A DNA stretch of 64,000 nucleotides from Psococerastis gibbosa (taxonomy: Eukaryota > Arthropoda > Insecta > Psocodea > Psocidae), in assembly GCA_963971405.1 (NCBI GenBank), contig OZ020488.1:40592888-40656887 (forward strand), in the 5' to 3' direction. Below are positions 12,301 through 24,500 of the stretch, in pieces. The number at the start of each line of letters is the position of its first letter. Positions within the stretch are counted from its first letter, which is position 1. A program made the translations under genes and the position numbers. The notes beneath the pieces are model-generated. The model saw nothing but the letters and a program-made list of their open reading frames with translations. It was not told where the DNA came from and did not search any database.

Positions 12301-15300
12301 ATTGAATGCACCTAGTTAGCCGAGAGCCTTGTAAACAGTGCAGCAATGAGCAAACGAGGGGGAGTCAAGGTCACGGTACCAGGGCCTTAATACAATAATA
12401 ATAACGTCCTGAAGGACCTAGGCCTCCGTATAGAGGCCCATTGGGCTCTTTCCCAATTCCAACGACCCCATGGATTTTTAAGACATTTATAAATTGTTTC
12501 CGTATGATATAATTCCCAAGACTTCCACGGCCGGAGTTACTTGATGAAGCTGTAGAATCCAGGATTAGGCTATGTTCGATCTGAAAGCGTATTTCATAGA
12601 ATGAAGAAGAAAGAAAATTGTCTTTATTTTCCACATGGGTGAATTCTGAGCCCTTCGGCCCACTCATACAACTAACCTAGTGGCGTAGACTGTTTGCCAT
12701 TCATCAAAGGGATCTCAGATCGCATAAGTAAACTCTTCCTACGTCACAAGGTCAAGACCATATACAAGCCAACACAACAATTGAATAGCATGATCAGATC
12801 AGCCAAAGATAGCAGGGACCCACTGACATCAGCAGGTGTCACATGATTTCGTTTTCGTGTGGTGAAGTTTACAGAGCCACTGCAAAACGAAGATTGAAGG
12901 CCATGATAACTGACAGGAGAAGCATGTATGATGTTACTGATGTTCAGAATATCCTATCAAATAAGTTTGAATGTTCTTCACTCCTAGTGAACATCAATAT
13001 CCATGTCCCTTCAAACACCCGGCACAAAAGTATGTTTGATATGAATTTGTACAGAACCAACTACCAATAAGAACTTGGTCTCAACACAATGCTAAACAGG
13101 TGTAATATTCTTAGCCAGAAGTGTAACATAGATATATTCCATGAATCAGTAAATAGCATTAGGAGGAAAGCCTTACAACATGCGTTAAAATACCATAATT
13201 ATGTACCGTTAAAATTTTGTTTTGTTTCCGTATCTATATATACAAAAATGTTCTGTCCGTTTGTGTGTGCTTCAAAAACTCAAAAAGTTCGGCATGATTG
13301 TAGCATGATATATAATCCGCATCAAGGATTGTTTTTATCTAATTTTTGCACATCAGTCACATATCCGCGACCGCGAAAAAAAAGCGAGGAAAACACTCGC
13401 TGACAACCGCAATAGTAATGGTGTAGACATATGCGAGCCCCGAAGGGGCGAGCTGCGTAATGCTCAATGCGAGGCCCCGAAGGGGCGAGCTGCCGCCCGC
13501 CACAGGCGCAAGGGGTGGAGGCAGCAGCCGGATGCTGCTGCGGGAACCGTTTGTATTATATATTATAAAAGAACACAAAGGTAGCTGCCGTCTTCTACGG
13601 CTAGAGAAGTCTGCAATCGCCGTATAGTGCCTTTCGAGTATTATCCACAACTACTTCATGCTACCCCCGGTTGCACAGAGAGGCAGGCTATAAAGTTCTA
13701 CGAGCACCGGCCGAATTTCAACAGGAAAGAAGAACTAAAAGTTAACAGACTATGGTATCCAGCCCTGAACAAGACTACAACAAAGAAGATGACGTCATCA
13801 TCCGGAAATCAGGTTGAGATAGCCACCCCCCATCACCCCTATAAATATTGGTGCATATATCCTTGCCCAAACAGTTGCTGCTTAGCCTCTTCGATACAAT
13901 CTTAGAAGTCTAAAAGTATAAATAAATGAATATGTACACAATAACAAAAGTATAAAATAAACAAATATTGACTTTTTTTTGTTCTATTACTAAGCCAACC
14001 TAGCGGAGTAAGGGCTATGAAGCCCTCTCTTACACTCAACTAGGAAGCCCGGGACCGTCTGCTTACATGTTGACCGCTGATATTGACGTTGGAAACGTAA
14101 GCTTTCAGTTCGACCACAACCTATAATCCCGGATTCTACTGCTTGATAGTGTTTTCGTCGGCATTTTTGGTCATTGGCATTTTGCTACTGTTGTATTAAA
14201 CGAATTCTAACGCCTTTAGCCATCCATAGGTTGCAGGTTGCTGTGCACGCGGCGAGGCTTTTCAACCTCATTGCCAGATCCCACCAGAGATGATAAGAGT
14301 TTGGAGAGTTTCAGGGTGGCTTGTCACAGTTTCCTCATGCAACGGCTTGAATGACGAGCGAATGTTGAATGGATGGGAAGGAGGTTACGTCCATACATAC
14401 CTCCTTACTATTATTATTTATTATTTATAATACTCTATTATGTACTATTCGCCCATATGGAAAATAAAGACAATTTTCTTTCTTTCTTTCTTTCTTTCTT
14501 TATAAAAGAAATAATCATGTTATTCTATTCAGACATGAATGTTACCTCACTTACCTTAGATACATATTTCGTTCCGTGAAATTGCAAGCACCGAAATGGA
14601 AATTTTGTGAATTAATAGATAAAATTTTAGGAAAAAGCATACAATCCACATTGTCTTCAGCCCGCTGAAAATGATTCCCATAAATGAAAATTCCCTTCTT
14701 CGACGCATGCCCATGCATATCAATGTAGAGAAATATTTGAGAGTCATTGCCGGTGCTCTGCAACGAAAAAAAAACACCTGTTCAGCCTACGCCCACTTTC
14801 GGCATTTCTGCCATGTAGTGAGTAGTTTGAGATTGGAAGTATTCTTTAGGCGACCATTCCACCGACCGGCTAGGGCTACTTACGAAAACGGTCACGTCGT
14901 AGCAGACATTCAAGACTTAGGTGGCGTTTCCACCGACCTCGCATGGCAGAATGCAAATGACATTGACGGAAATCAGAATTTTTCTTTTTATAGAAATCTA
15001 TTAAAATGTTTGTACTTAACATATCCCATGACGCCATTTTTTAATTTTAGTTTGTTTGTGATTTTACTGTATGATCATTGATCAATTTTAACTATGGCAT
15101 AGAGGAAAATAAACATTTCCGTCAATTCTGCAATGCGAGGTCGGTGGAAACCCCGCCTAAGTCTTGAATGTCTGCTACCACGTCACTGTTTTTGTAAATA
15201 GCCCTAGCCGGTCGGTGGAATGGGCACCTAAGTACACTTTATATATAGGATGCACAGTGTCCAGATTGTTCAGTTGATATGTTGCTGCAAACCAGAGTTT

Positions 15301-15541
15301 TCAACAAGCACTTTGTATCCGCAAACTAAGGCAATGTCTCCCATGCACCCCACTCCAGTGTATTTTCTTCGTTCCTCTGTACTGAAGCAATAGATTATAA
15401 TTAATAGATTATTATTATTATGCTGCATTCACTACATTGATTACAGTAGCGAATTCGGTGGCAAGGTGGTAGCGTGCTTGTACTTGTGCGAGTCTCTACA
15501 CACCTTGTGGTCGGAGAAGTGTCGCAACTCTACACAAGTAC

Positions 15542-15573
<32 letters not shown>

Positions 15574-18500
15574 TTAATCGAATACAAAAAATTTAATAAA
15601 TGTATCCGATTGACCTCTTCAGTCACCTCTGTAGGTTAGTACGCGTGTTGAGTTACGATCCTCCGATCACATGGCGAGTACAGACTCGCACAAGTGTAAG
15701 GACGTTACCACCTGGCCATCGAAGTCGATATTAGGTTACTTAGTGAGGCGATTCATTGAAGAGGTTAATCGGATACATTCATTAAATTGTTTGTACGCGA
15801 TTTAGCCTTTTGTAAAGTAAATAAGTGTAAGTTGAATCTATCATTCCTGTTCCACTTCAATTTCATTTCACAGCGTTAAAACTTGTGGCCAATAATTCAA
15901 ACTCTTCTTCTTCTTCCTCTTCTTCTTCCCCCTTAGTGCCGCGAGTGCAGCGTGGGGGTCAAAGTTTAATTCATTGGCCCTGAATACACACTCAAATATT
16001 TATTCGATCGAAGATATCTACCGTCGCTGACTATGCAAACCGCGTAAATGACATGTTTTTTTTCGATGTCATACATTGATTTGCCTGATTTTTAAAGCCC
16101 ACTTCGCCTTATAAGCTAAAAATAACAAAAACATTTTTTTTACAAAACAGAAAGCTAAAAACGTTACCGCGCATCAAAAGGCGTAATTGCATGCGCAATA
16201 GTTTTTCCTCTCTTGCAAAAGTAGAGAAAAGTTACTTACGTGGTTTTGCATAGTCAGCGACGATTTGGAATGCGTATGTTGAAGTATACGATTTAAATCT
16301 GAATTTCGGCATAACACTTTCCAATTTTTCACAGACCCATATTTATTGGATTGAACATTGGGACAATTTCGAGTGTGGATTAGGTGTTTCACTGCACAAG
16401 AGATACTTACCTTATTTAGTTTATCCTTCTCAGAACTCTGACCTTCGGACGTTAAGCATGTTGACACAGACTCTGTGCTTAAGGAAGACCGGGAAGAACT
16501 CTTGATTGAAAGATCTTGAAGGGGCAGTGATTCGGAACATAAAAAGTCCATGCAAGTTCCGTCAGATTGACTAGTAGGTTCTGAACAAGTCTGTCAATTA
16601 AATAAGAAAATTGGATAAAACAGGTTGCATCATCTTAGACGAACGTTGTCTATGGTCTACATACCTAAACGCCTATTATTATTATTACTAAGCGCAAACT
16701 TGACTGTGATAATTTCATTATGTATTAATTTTTTTTCTCAATATATTGCACCTTGTCAGGGGGCCAATGGACAAGGAAAAAGTGAAGTGAAGTGAATTAT
16801 TGTTGCATCCCTGAATATAACTTCTATTGTATTTTCCATACAATTTTTGTCATTTCTCAACCTCAATCTACTTACATTGAATGGTTCATCCAGCACTTCC
16901 TCACCAAGATGGTAGTACCGTATGAGAGACCGCGCCGCGAAAATAGACGGGTGCAAATGAAAGCTCGGTCTTAGGTAGAACCGGTTGAGGTTCGCGCCCC
17001 GTGTGTCGGTCCTGTAGTGGCCGCGCGCTACACCATCCGGGTTCAGCATGGGGATCAGCTTGAAGACGAACTGCCGACGGAGCAGGAGGGCAACCGGGTC
17101 GTCGCGGGACACCAGCAGGTTCAGCAAGCCGTTGAAAACGAAGCTGGAAGGGGTTTCACCGGGATGGACTCTCGCACTTAGGAAGATTATCTATAAAAAT
17201 CAAAAAAACACTGCTATTATCTGCTAGGTATGAGTTCTGCATTGATGGTGCACCACTCCTCCACCCGGGTTCAGCATTGGGATCAGCTTGAAGACGACAA
17301 TGGAGCACGAGGGAAAACAGTTCGACACGAGACACTAGCAGGTTCAGTAAGCCGTTGGGAAGGGGTTTCACTGGGATAGACTCTCGCACTTAGGAAGATT
17401 ATCTAGAAAAAGCAAAAAAAAACACTGTTATTATCTGCTAGGTATGAGTTCTGCATTGATGGTGCACCACTCCTCCACCCGGGTCAGCATTGGGATCAGC
17501 TTGAAGACGACAATGGAGCACGAGGGAAAACAGTTCGACACGAGACACTAGCAGGTTCAGTAAGCCGTTGGGAAGGGGTTTCACTGGGATAGACTCACGC
17601 ACTTGGGAAGATTATCTAGAAAAAGCAAAAAAAACACTGTTATTATCTGCTAGGTATGAGTTCTGCATTGATGGTGCACCACTCCTCCACCCGGGTTCAG
17701 CATTGGGATCAGCTTGAAGACGACCATGGAGCACGAGGGAAAACAGTTCGACACGAGACACTAGCAGGTTCAGTAAGCCGTTGAAAACGAAGCTGGAATG
17801 GGTTTCACCGGGATGGACTCTCGCACTTAGGAAGATTATATAGAAAAAGCAAAAACACTTATTATTTGCTAGGTATGACTTCTGCATTGATGGTGCACCA
17901 CTCCACCCGGGTCCAGCATTGGGATCAGCTTGAAGACGACCATGGAGCACGAGGGAAAACAGTTCGACACGAGACACTAGCAGGTTCAGCAAGCCGTTGG
18001 GAACGAAGTTGGAAGGGGTTTCACTGGGATGGACCCTTGCGCTCAGAAAGTATCTATAAAAAGCAAAAGATCAATTTACTATTAGTTTGATTGAACAGGA
18101 GTTAATATGGTCAATCTGAAAGCGCACTTCCAAACGTTTCGTTAACATCTGCTGTGGACGAGATCTGAGCCTCTTGCAAGCGTAAGCAGTGTCACTGAAT
18201 ACGTAAACCGCAGCTGTTTCAGATTAAGTAACTCCGCTAGGTTGGCTTAGTAATAGAACAAAAAGTCCTTATTTATTTATTTAGATTAACCTCAACCCAC
18301 GTGCACGAATTCCATTACCTGACTCCGGCAGTGACTGAAATTGGAATTATTATTAATATAAATGTAAAAAATAATAAATATAAATAATGCGCAGTTGCAT
18401 TTAGGGCAAGACAGAACAGTCACAGTCTTCTGCTTGTTATTTTTGGGTCTGTTGACAGTCAGTAGTGGGCAATGGAATGAACCAAAACAAATAAGTTGAG

Positions 18501-21500
18501 CTTTCTAGATGTACGATGTGGTTATAGAAGAAAAGAAAAACAAATTTTGAACGATTGGGAAAGACATTACACTATTATTTTTATATACTAGTCAGTGGTT
18601 ACAAAGCTGCGCTATAGGGACGAATGATACTGAAACCAAGCGAAGCAACAATGGGACATTAAAAAAAAATCAGTGGCTACCACGGCTACCTGAGATAAGG
18701 GAAGGCATAACTAGAGGAAAATAATACAACCTTCCAGGCTGGAACAGGATCTAGGCGGCATTACGACGAAAAACCAAAAACCTAAACTTGGAAATTTTTT
18801 TTGACGATGAATAGGTTGGATAAATTAAACCAAAATAACGAATCTAAAAATTCCCTAAAACAGGAGAAATATGACCCAGAAAGATGGTGGTGGGGGGGGG
18901 GGGTGTTGAATATAGTGAAAAGGGAGGAATGTCGTGGAATTAATGAGTAGGAAGCGACATCACCGTCGACTCCAACCAAGACTACAACCCCCAGCTAATT
19001 TCTAAAAGGGTTCATATTTTCCCAGAGACCCTAGGCCATTGCTCATGTCCATAAGCTAAATATACTTTTTTTATTTTATTGTGAAGGTGTAAGCTTGTGA
19101 AACGCATAAAAAGAGGGGTGCCCTACTAACTAAGGGCGACTCTAACAAATTTGTCTATTGCCACGTTTTATCCTATCACAAGCCATCGGAAATCAAAAAA
19201 AATTAATAGTGGCAAAATATATAACCCACAGTCACCTTTAAGGTTGGTGGACTCTTATCGAAACTGAATACTTATCAGCCGATAGAAGAGGATTACCATA
19301 AATAATTTTGTGAAGCTACTACATTATTAAAGTAACGGACCACCGGCTGACGAATAAGAATCCCATCATTTCGCTACGGACGCCGATTAATTCAGTTTTC
19401 AAATTCTGACGGGAAATGCACCGATCGGTACAGATTATGGTTCCACGGAAGTTAAATATGGGTAAACAGGGAGCCACCGTGGACCGACAGACCTCCTATA
19501 TCACGTTGCCCTACCCATCAAACAGGTTTGGTCCGTAACGAACAAAGCCTGCTGGTATATGCTTGGTGAATTGAGCTGCTACTACAACTTTATGTATCCA
19601 AATAATAACAATAATAATGTCCTGAAGGACTTTTTACGAACCTAGGTCTACTACCATTGGTCCCTTGTCCAATGCCAACGACCCCATGGATTTCGCACAT
19701 TATTTGTATTGTTTCCGCAAGGCCATTAGAGGCATTAGTAAACTGGTATGCGTCCTCGATGTCTACCTACACAGGCTACAAGCGACAATGGACATGCTCA
19801 CACAAGCTTACCATTGACGCAATGAAACAGGCGAAAGCGTGACTTAACCAAGTACAGATACGAGTTAGTTCTCTAGTAACTAAACTACGATAGTGACCTA
19901 GTCACTAGCAAGATTGAAACGAAAGAAATCATGAAAGTCAGCAGCACGCCATCAATACTTGTGAATGCTTATTACAGTGCACCTGGGACCTGACAGCACT
20001 ATCAACTAACCCCTCCCGAATAAACTAGGGTTAGCGTGCAAAAGTTGGCAAAGTGAGGAAAATGTAGGTCACTGAGTCATTACGTTGGACTGATTAAACT
20101 AACCGCAACGCCTATGGCGTGAGAAGACACGCATTTCAATGGCATAAATAATAGCTCACAGAGCCCCCCCCCCCCTTCACCTGACAGAAGAAGATAAATT
20201 CCTCAATTTGCACGAATGCTCGTGAAACGCCAGAAGTCTTCTTCCCTTTTTTACAAATGGAAAAGCACAGTAGATTTCGGCTACAAGAGACATCGACACG
20301 TTTCTGTACTTGGTTAAGTCATGCTTTCGCTTGTTTCATTGCGTCAATAGTAAGCTTGTCTCAGCTTGTCCATTATCGCTTGCAGCCGGTGTAGGTTAAT
20401 ATCGAGAACGTATACCAGTTTTCCAATGGCCAAAAATTCATAGGGGAACAATACAATTAATGTCCGAAATTCATGGGGTCGTTGGCATTGGGCAGGGGAC
20501 CTATGGCCACTATAAGTAGGCCTAGGTCCATAAACGTCAATAAAAAAAACAATTACATGCCTACAAGAGACATTGCCATCTCCGCTAACCGAGCTCTACT
20601 GTAGTATGATTTTGCGCTGGAACGGACTGTCAATGATTCTGTAGGTACCAAGTATCACGTTGCGTCTTTATTATTTACAAACCCAGATAGCAGAACGTAG
20701 AACTATTATTAAGCACTCAGGGAATAGAAGGAATGTTCGTCGACATTTCGATATTGAATATGGGGCGACGTATATCTTGTCCCTACTGCCGGCCTCCTGA
20801 GGCGAATAGATACGGTTAGGAAACGGACACCAACATAATTCGGCCATGTGATGAGGAACGAAAGATATCGCCTTTTACATGTTACAAACCTAGGGAAGAT
20901 AGAAGGACTGAGACTCTCGGCAGAAAAAGAATATCCTGGTTGAAAAACCTGCGTCAGTGGTTAGGCAAGAGCACGACTTCCCTTTTTAGAGCAGCAGCCT
21001 CCAAGGTACAAATGGCTCTCTTCTTCTTCTTCTTGGAATGCCATTTCTATCGAAAATTGACGATCATCATGGCAATCGTAGACACGTAGATATCGTACTT
21101 CGGACTGCCCAAAAGGAAGTCAAGTATTTACTGTATCTAATGCACTTAGTCCTGATGACTGTACTAGGGAATTACAATGCAGTGGTTTTCCGTTGCCTTC
21201 TCCATCTTTATGCCGTTGATTCTTCATTGAGTTCCTCCGGTTTGGGGGCCCAGCCCCAGGACAAAAGAGTGTCTTAGTAGCGGTTGCTTATTTAGTGGCG
21301 GCAACCATTCGTCACATAGTCATCCTTGGGCTACTGTGGCTTTTTCCACACAAGCTTGCACCACCAGACTTGCCACCACACCCTCCGATTATACCACTGC
21401 TTGGTCAGGGACTGCTTATTCGTTATATTCGCAGCTAGCCAAGCCACCATAACAGGTGGTCTTTTCGCTATCCGCCACCTGCGACCCCGCTAGTAGCTAG

Positions 21501-24500
21501 CAGCTCAGCCATAGCAAGTGTCATCATGTACAAGGTTTTAACGTTTATGGTTACCGTCAAAGTTATTCATAAGGCTATGTTTAAAATTCTATAAATTATG
21601 GTCTCGGAATTAGTCTTTTTGGCTTATCTCGCTGAATCGTATGGGACATGAATGAAAAATGAAATGAAAAACGTCAGTTATATTACTCGGCCTTTAGCCT
21701 CGAAGGGCTACTCTACCAACTAACCTAATGAATGATGCCCGCAGCAGAGAATATCACGTCACTAACCTTTTTGTCGCGAAATTTGAAGCACCTACGAGTG
21801 TTTTTGTCCGGGAACAGGTGGCGAAGCTGAGGTTCCCTTTCGTCGGTTACATTGTGGTTGGAAGAAATAGTGATGAGATCAACACGACGGCCTTCTAAAG
21901 TGTGACACACCACTTCTCTATGGTAGTAGATCATGTCTTCCGGGCAACTTACTACTTTCCTGAAACAGAAAGTTTCATCAATAGTTCAGTTTTACAATCG
22001 TTTAATAAGGCGAGGTGCACAAATGCAGATTCGACGCAGTAGATCTGCTGGGAGATCTGTTGAGATACATCGACACATTTCTGTGTAAAGCCTAGGTCCA
22101 GAAATTGAACGTTGTAAGTGCATCTACAACATTTCTCTACTACACCCTATCGGCTTATTCTTCTTACTCGTAATCTGATTGTAACTTGGAAAAATATCTT
22201 TTAGAATGTATAGTTTTTCTGTCAATTGGACTCTGGAAGGAGAAAAGGGTAAATTTAATATCGGAGTACCCCCACAACTAGTTTTTTTTTTTTTTTTTAC
22301 TGATTAGATGCTTACAGAAGTATCGATCGCAGAGGCGCAAAAAATAGCTGTTAAATTAGCAGAAGTGCTCCTTTACATTTCGATGTGGCATTCGACTAAC
22401 ACCCATTGGCCACAGTTCCTGAACTCCTTAATCGGGACTACTACACCGTTCTTTGTACAAATCAACTCAATAATTGTGGCCAGTCAGTATCAGAAATGGG
22501 AACAAATCAATTATCAAAATGCTAAGAAAAAAATATATCTTCTGTTTGTCCTAATTTTTTGACAGCTCTATATGATTGACAATAAGGTTCTGTAGGGGCA
22601 GTTTTGGTCACTAGGTTCGCTGACGACAATAAGATATCCATTTTATTCAAAATGGCCGCCGTTTGCATGTGAAAACTAAGTTCTTAGCATCTGATTAATC
22701 CTTTTAATATTTTTTATAATATTTTTACTATGCCTGGACTGTATATAATTTAATATACTATACATATTCTCCATGATTTATAGAAAAATATCACTTTAAA
22801 ATAATACATAAATAAAATAATTTTAAAATATTATTGAGGCTTATGGAAAAATCAACGCGTTGATATCTTGGCAACTGGTGCTGCCATCTACAAAATGACG
22901 TCACAAATGAACCTCATTGATGAGATATTTTTTTATGTTTACACTTGCCCCCTCTGATTGTCACATAATATTTGTATTGTGTATAGACGGAAATACTTAC
23001 AAGCCTTTGCTGAATCGGATATCAATCTGCGGTTCCAGATTTTCGAGCCTGCTCATTTTCAAATCGATGGCCTGCAGATGGTTTTGCAGTTCAACGTAGG
23101 AGTAGGGGTAGGTGAAGGCAAAGTATATGACGGGCTTGGGGCTCTCCAAAGTCCGGAACTTAAAACTCAGCGTGAACACGTTGTCCTCAACGGTGTAGAC
23201 TGGCTTGTCGCGGACTCTCTCCCAAGTTCTGCCCGGGTGAATTCGATAAACAGGCGCCATTCCCTCTCTACAGAAACGAAAAAAACGCTGCTCATTTTCA
23301 ATCCATAGGTTATAGGCCTATGGAACCTTCCCTTGGCTCTATAGACCTTGTTGGGCTTTAGCCTGCTTAACACTTCTCAGGTCATGTCGTTTTCGTACGA
23401 CGCTCCACCATCTACGGACCCTCAACTCGAGGAGGCCAGCATCTAATTCGTCCTTCCAGCGGTTTCGTGGACGTGCATGTGTTGCAGACCTGCCCGGTGT
23501 ACGCTGGGCCCAGTTGTTGCTTCCATACACAATACAACACCTCCTCCGAAATAACGTAAGGGCCATATCTCTCGCCATTGCATACCTCAAGTCAACTCCC
23601 CTCTTAAGGGGTTGACAACAACATGAGCGCAGGAAGCCCAGAAGGGTACAGCACTATTTGTATAAATAAATCAGAATGATCTATGTTACCTATACATTCT
23701 GCTTTGCTTGTTCAAGTCAACAATGTTGAGCCTGACCAATGAGAAGGGTGGTCCGCCTTGCACTCCAAAATGGAACCAAGTTCGATTTGAATTTTCATAC
23801 TCTGTCCCGCTGCAATCTGGGTTAGTCCATACGTTGAACTCAAAGTCCGGTATCTCAACAATTGGCGCAGGTTTTGGCTGCTTAGCTACTTTCTTGGCTG
23901 TTTTTGAAGGCGTCACCTGCGGTTGTGGCACGACTAAAACGAAATAGACGACAGATGTAAACAATTTCATGATACAGCAGGGCCTTGTTCATCAGGAGAG
24001 GCAAAAACAAGACCCTTTCCGGATTACCAAGGGGTCCGGATTATAGTATGCCATTTTAATGGTGATTAAGAGTCACCTCCACAGAATAGGTGTAGCTGAG
24101 TCATCCGAATGCCCCCTCTGCTTCCAAGAGGAGGGGAATGCCGATTACATATTCAGCTGCACTGGCATTGAGGTAGAAACCCGAACTGAGACACAGGAAG
24201 GATTGGTCCAGTTCTATTACGCGGCACTGCGTCTAATGGCCTACCAGCCGGACGGACAAGAACGGGCGTTGGCTGAAGAAGTAATTAAATAAAACACACG
24301 TTTAACTTTAGTTTCATTAGTCAATTTTTAAATTAAAGCATAAAGATAAATATTTACATGATCAAAATTACAACAATGTATGAAAAACAGTAAGTTAAAA
24401 TAAAACATTAGATAATTCTTCTTGAAAAAGTGTTGTTTCTAACGCCTGTTTTCAGGATTTCTGCTTTAAGTAACCCTGTCAGCCTGGCGGGGGGAGTGAG

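Noticed and set aside
13627-13905. A 92-aa plus-strand gene
   Set aside because: Matches the end of a Penelope-like protein and has no gene context.
17612-17992. ORF reading [20 protein letters not shown] as a separate carboxypeptidase gene
   Set aside because: It is a frameshifted read-through of the decayed exon 5 copies.
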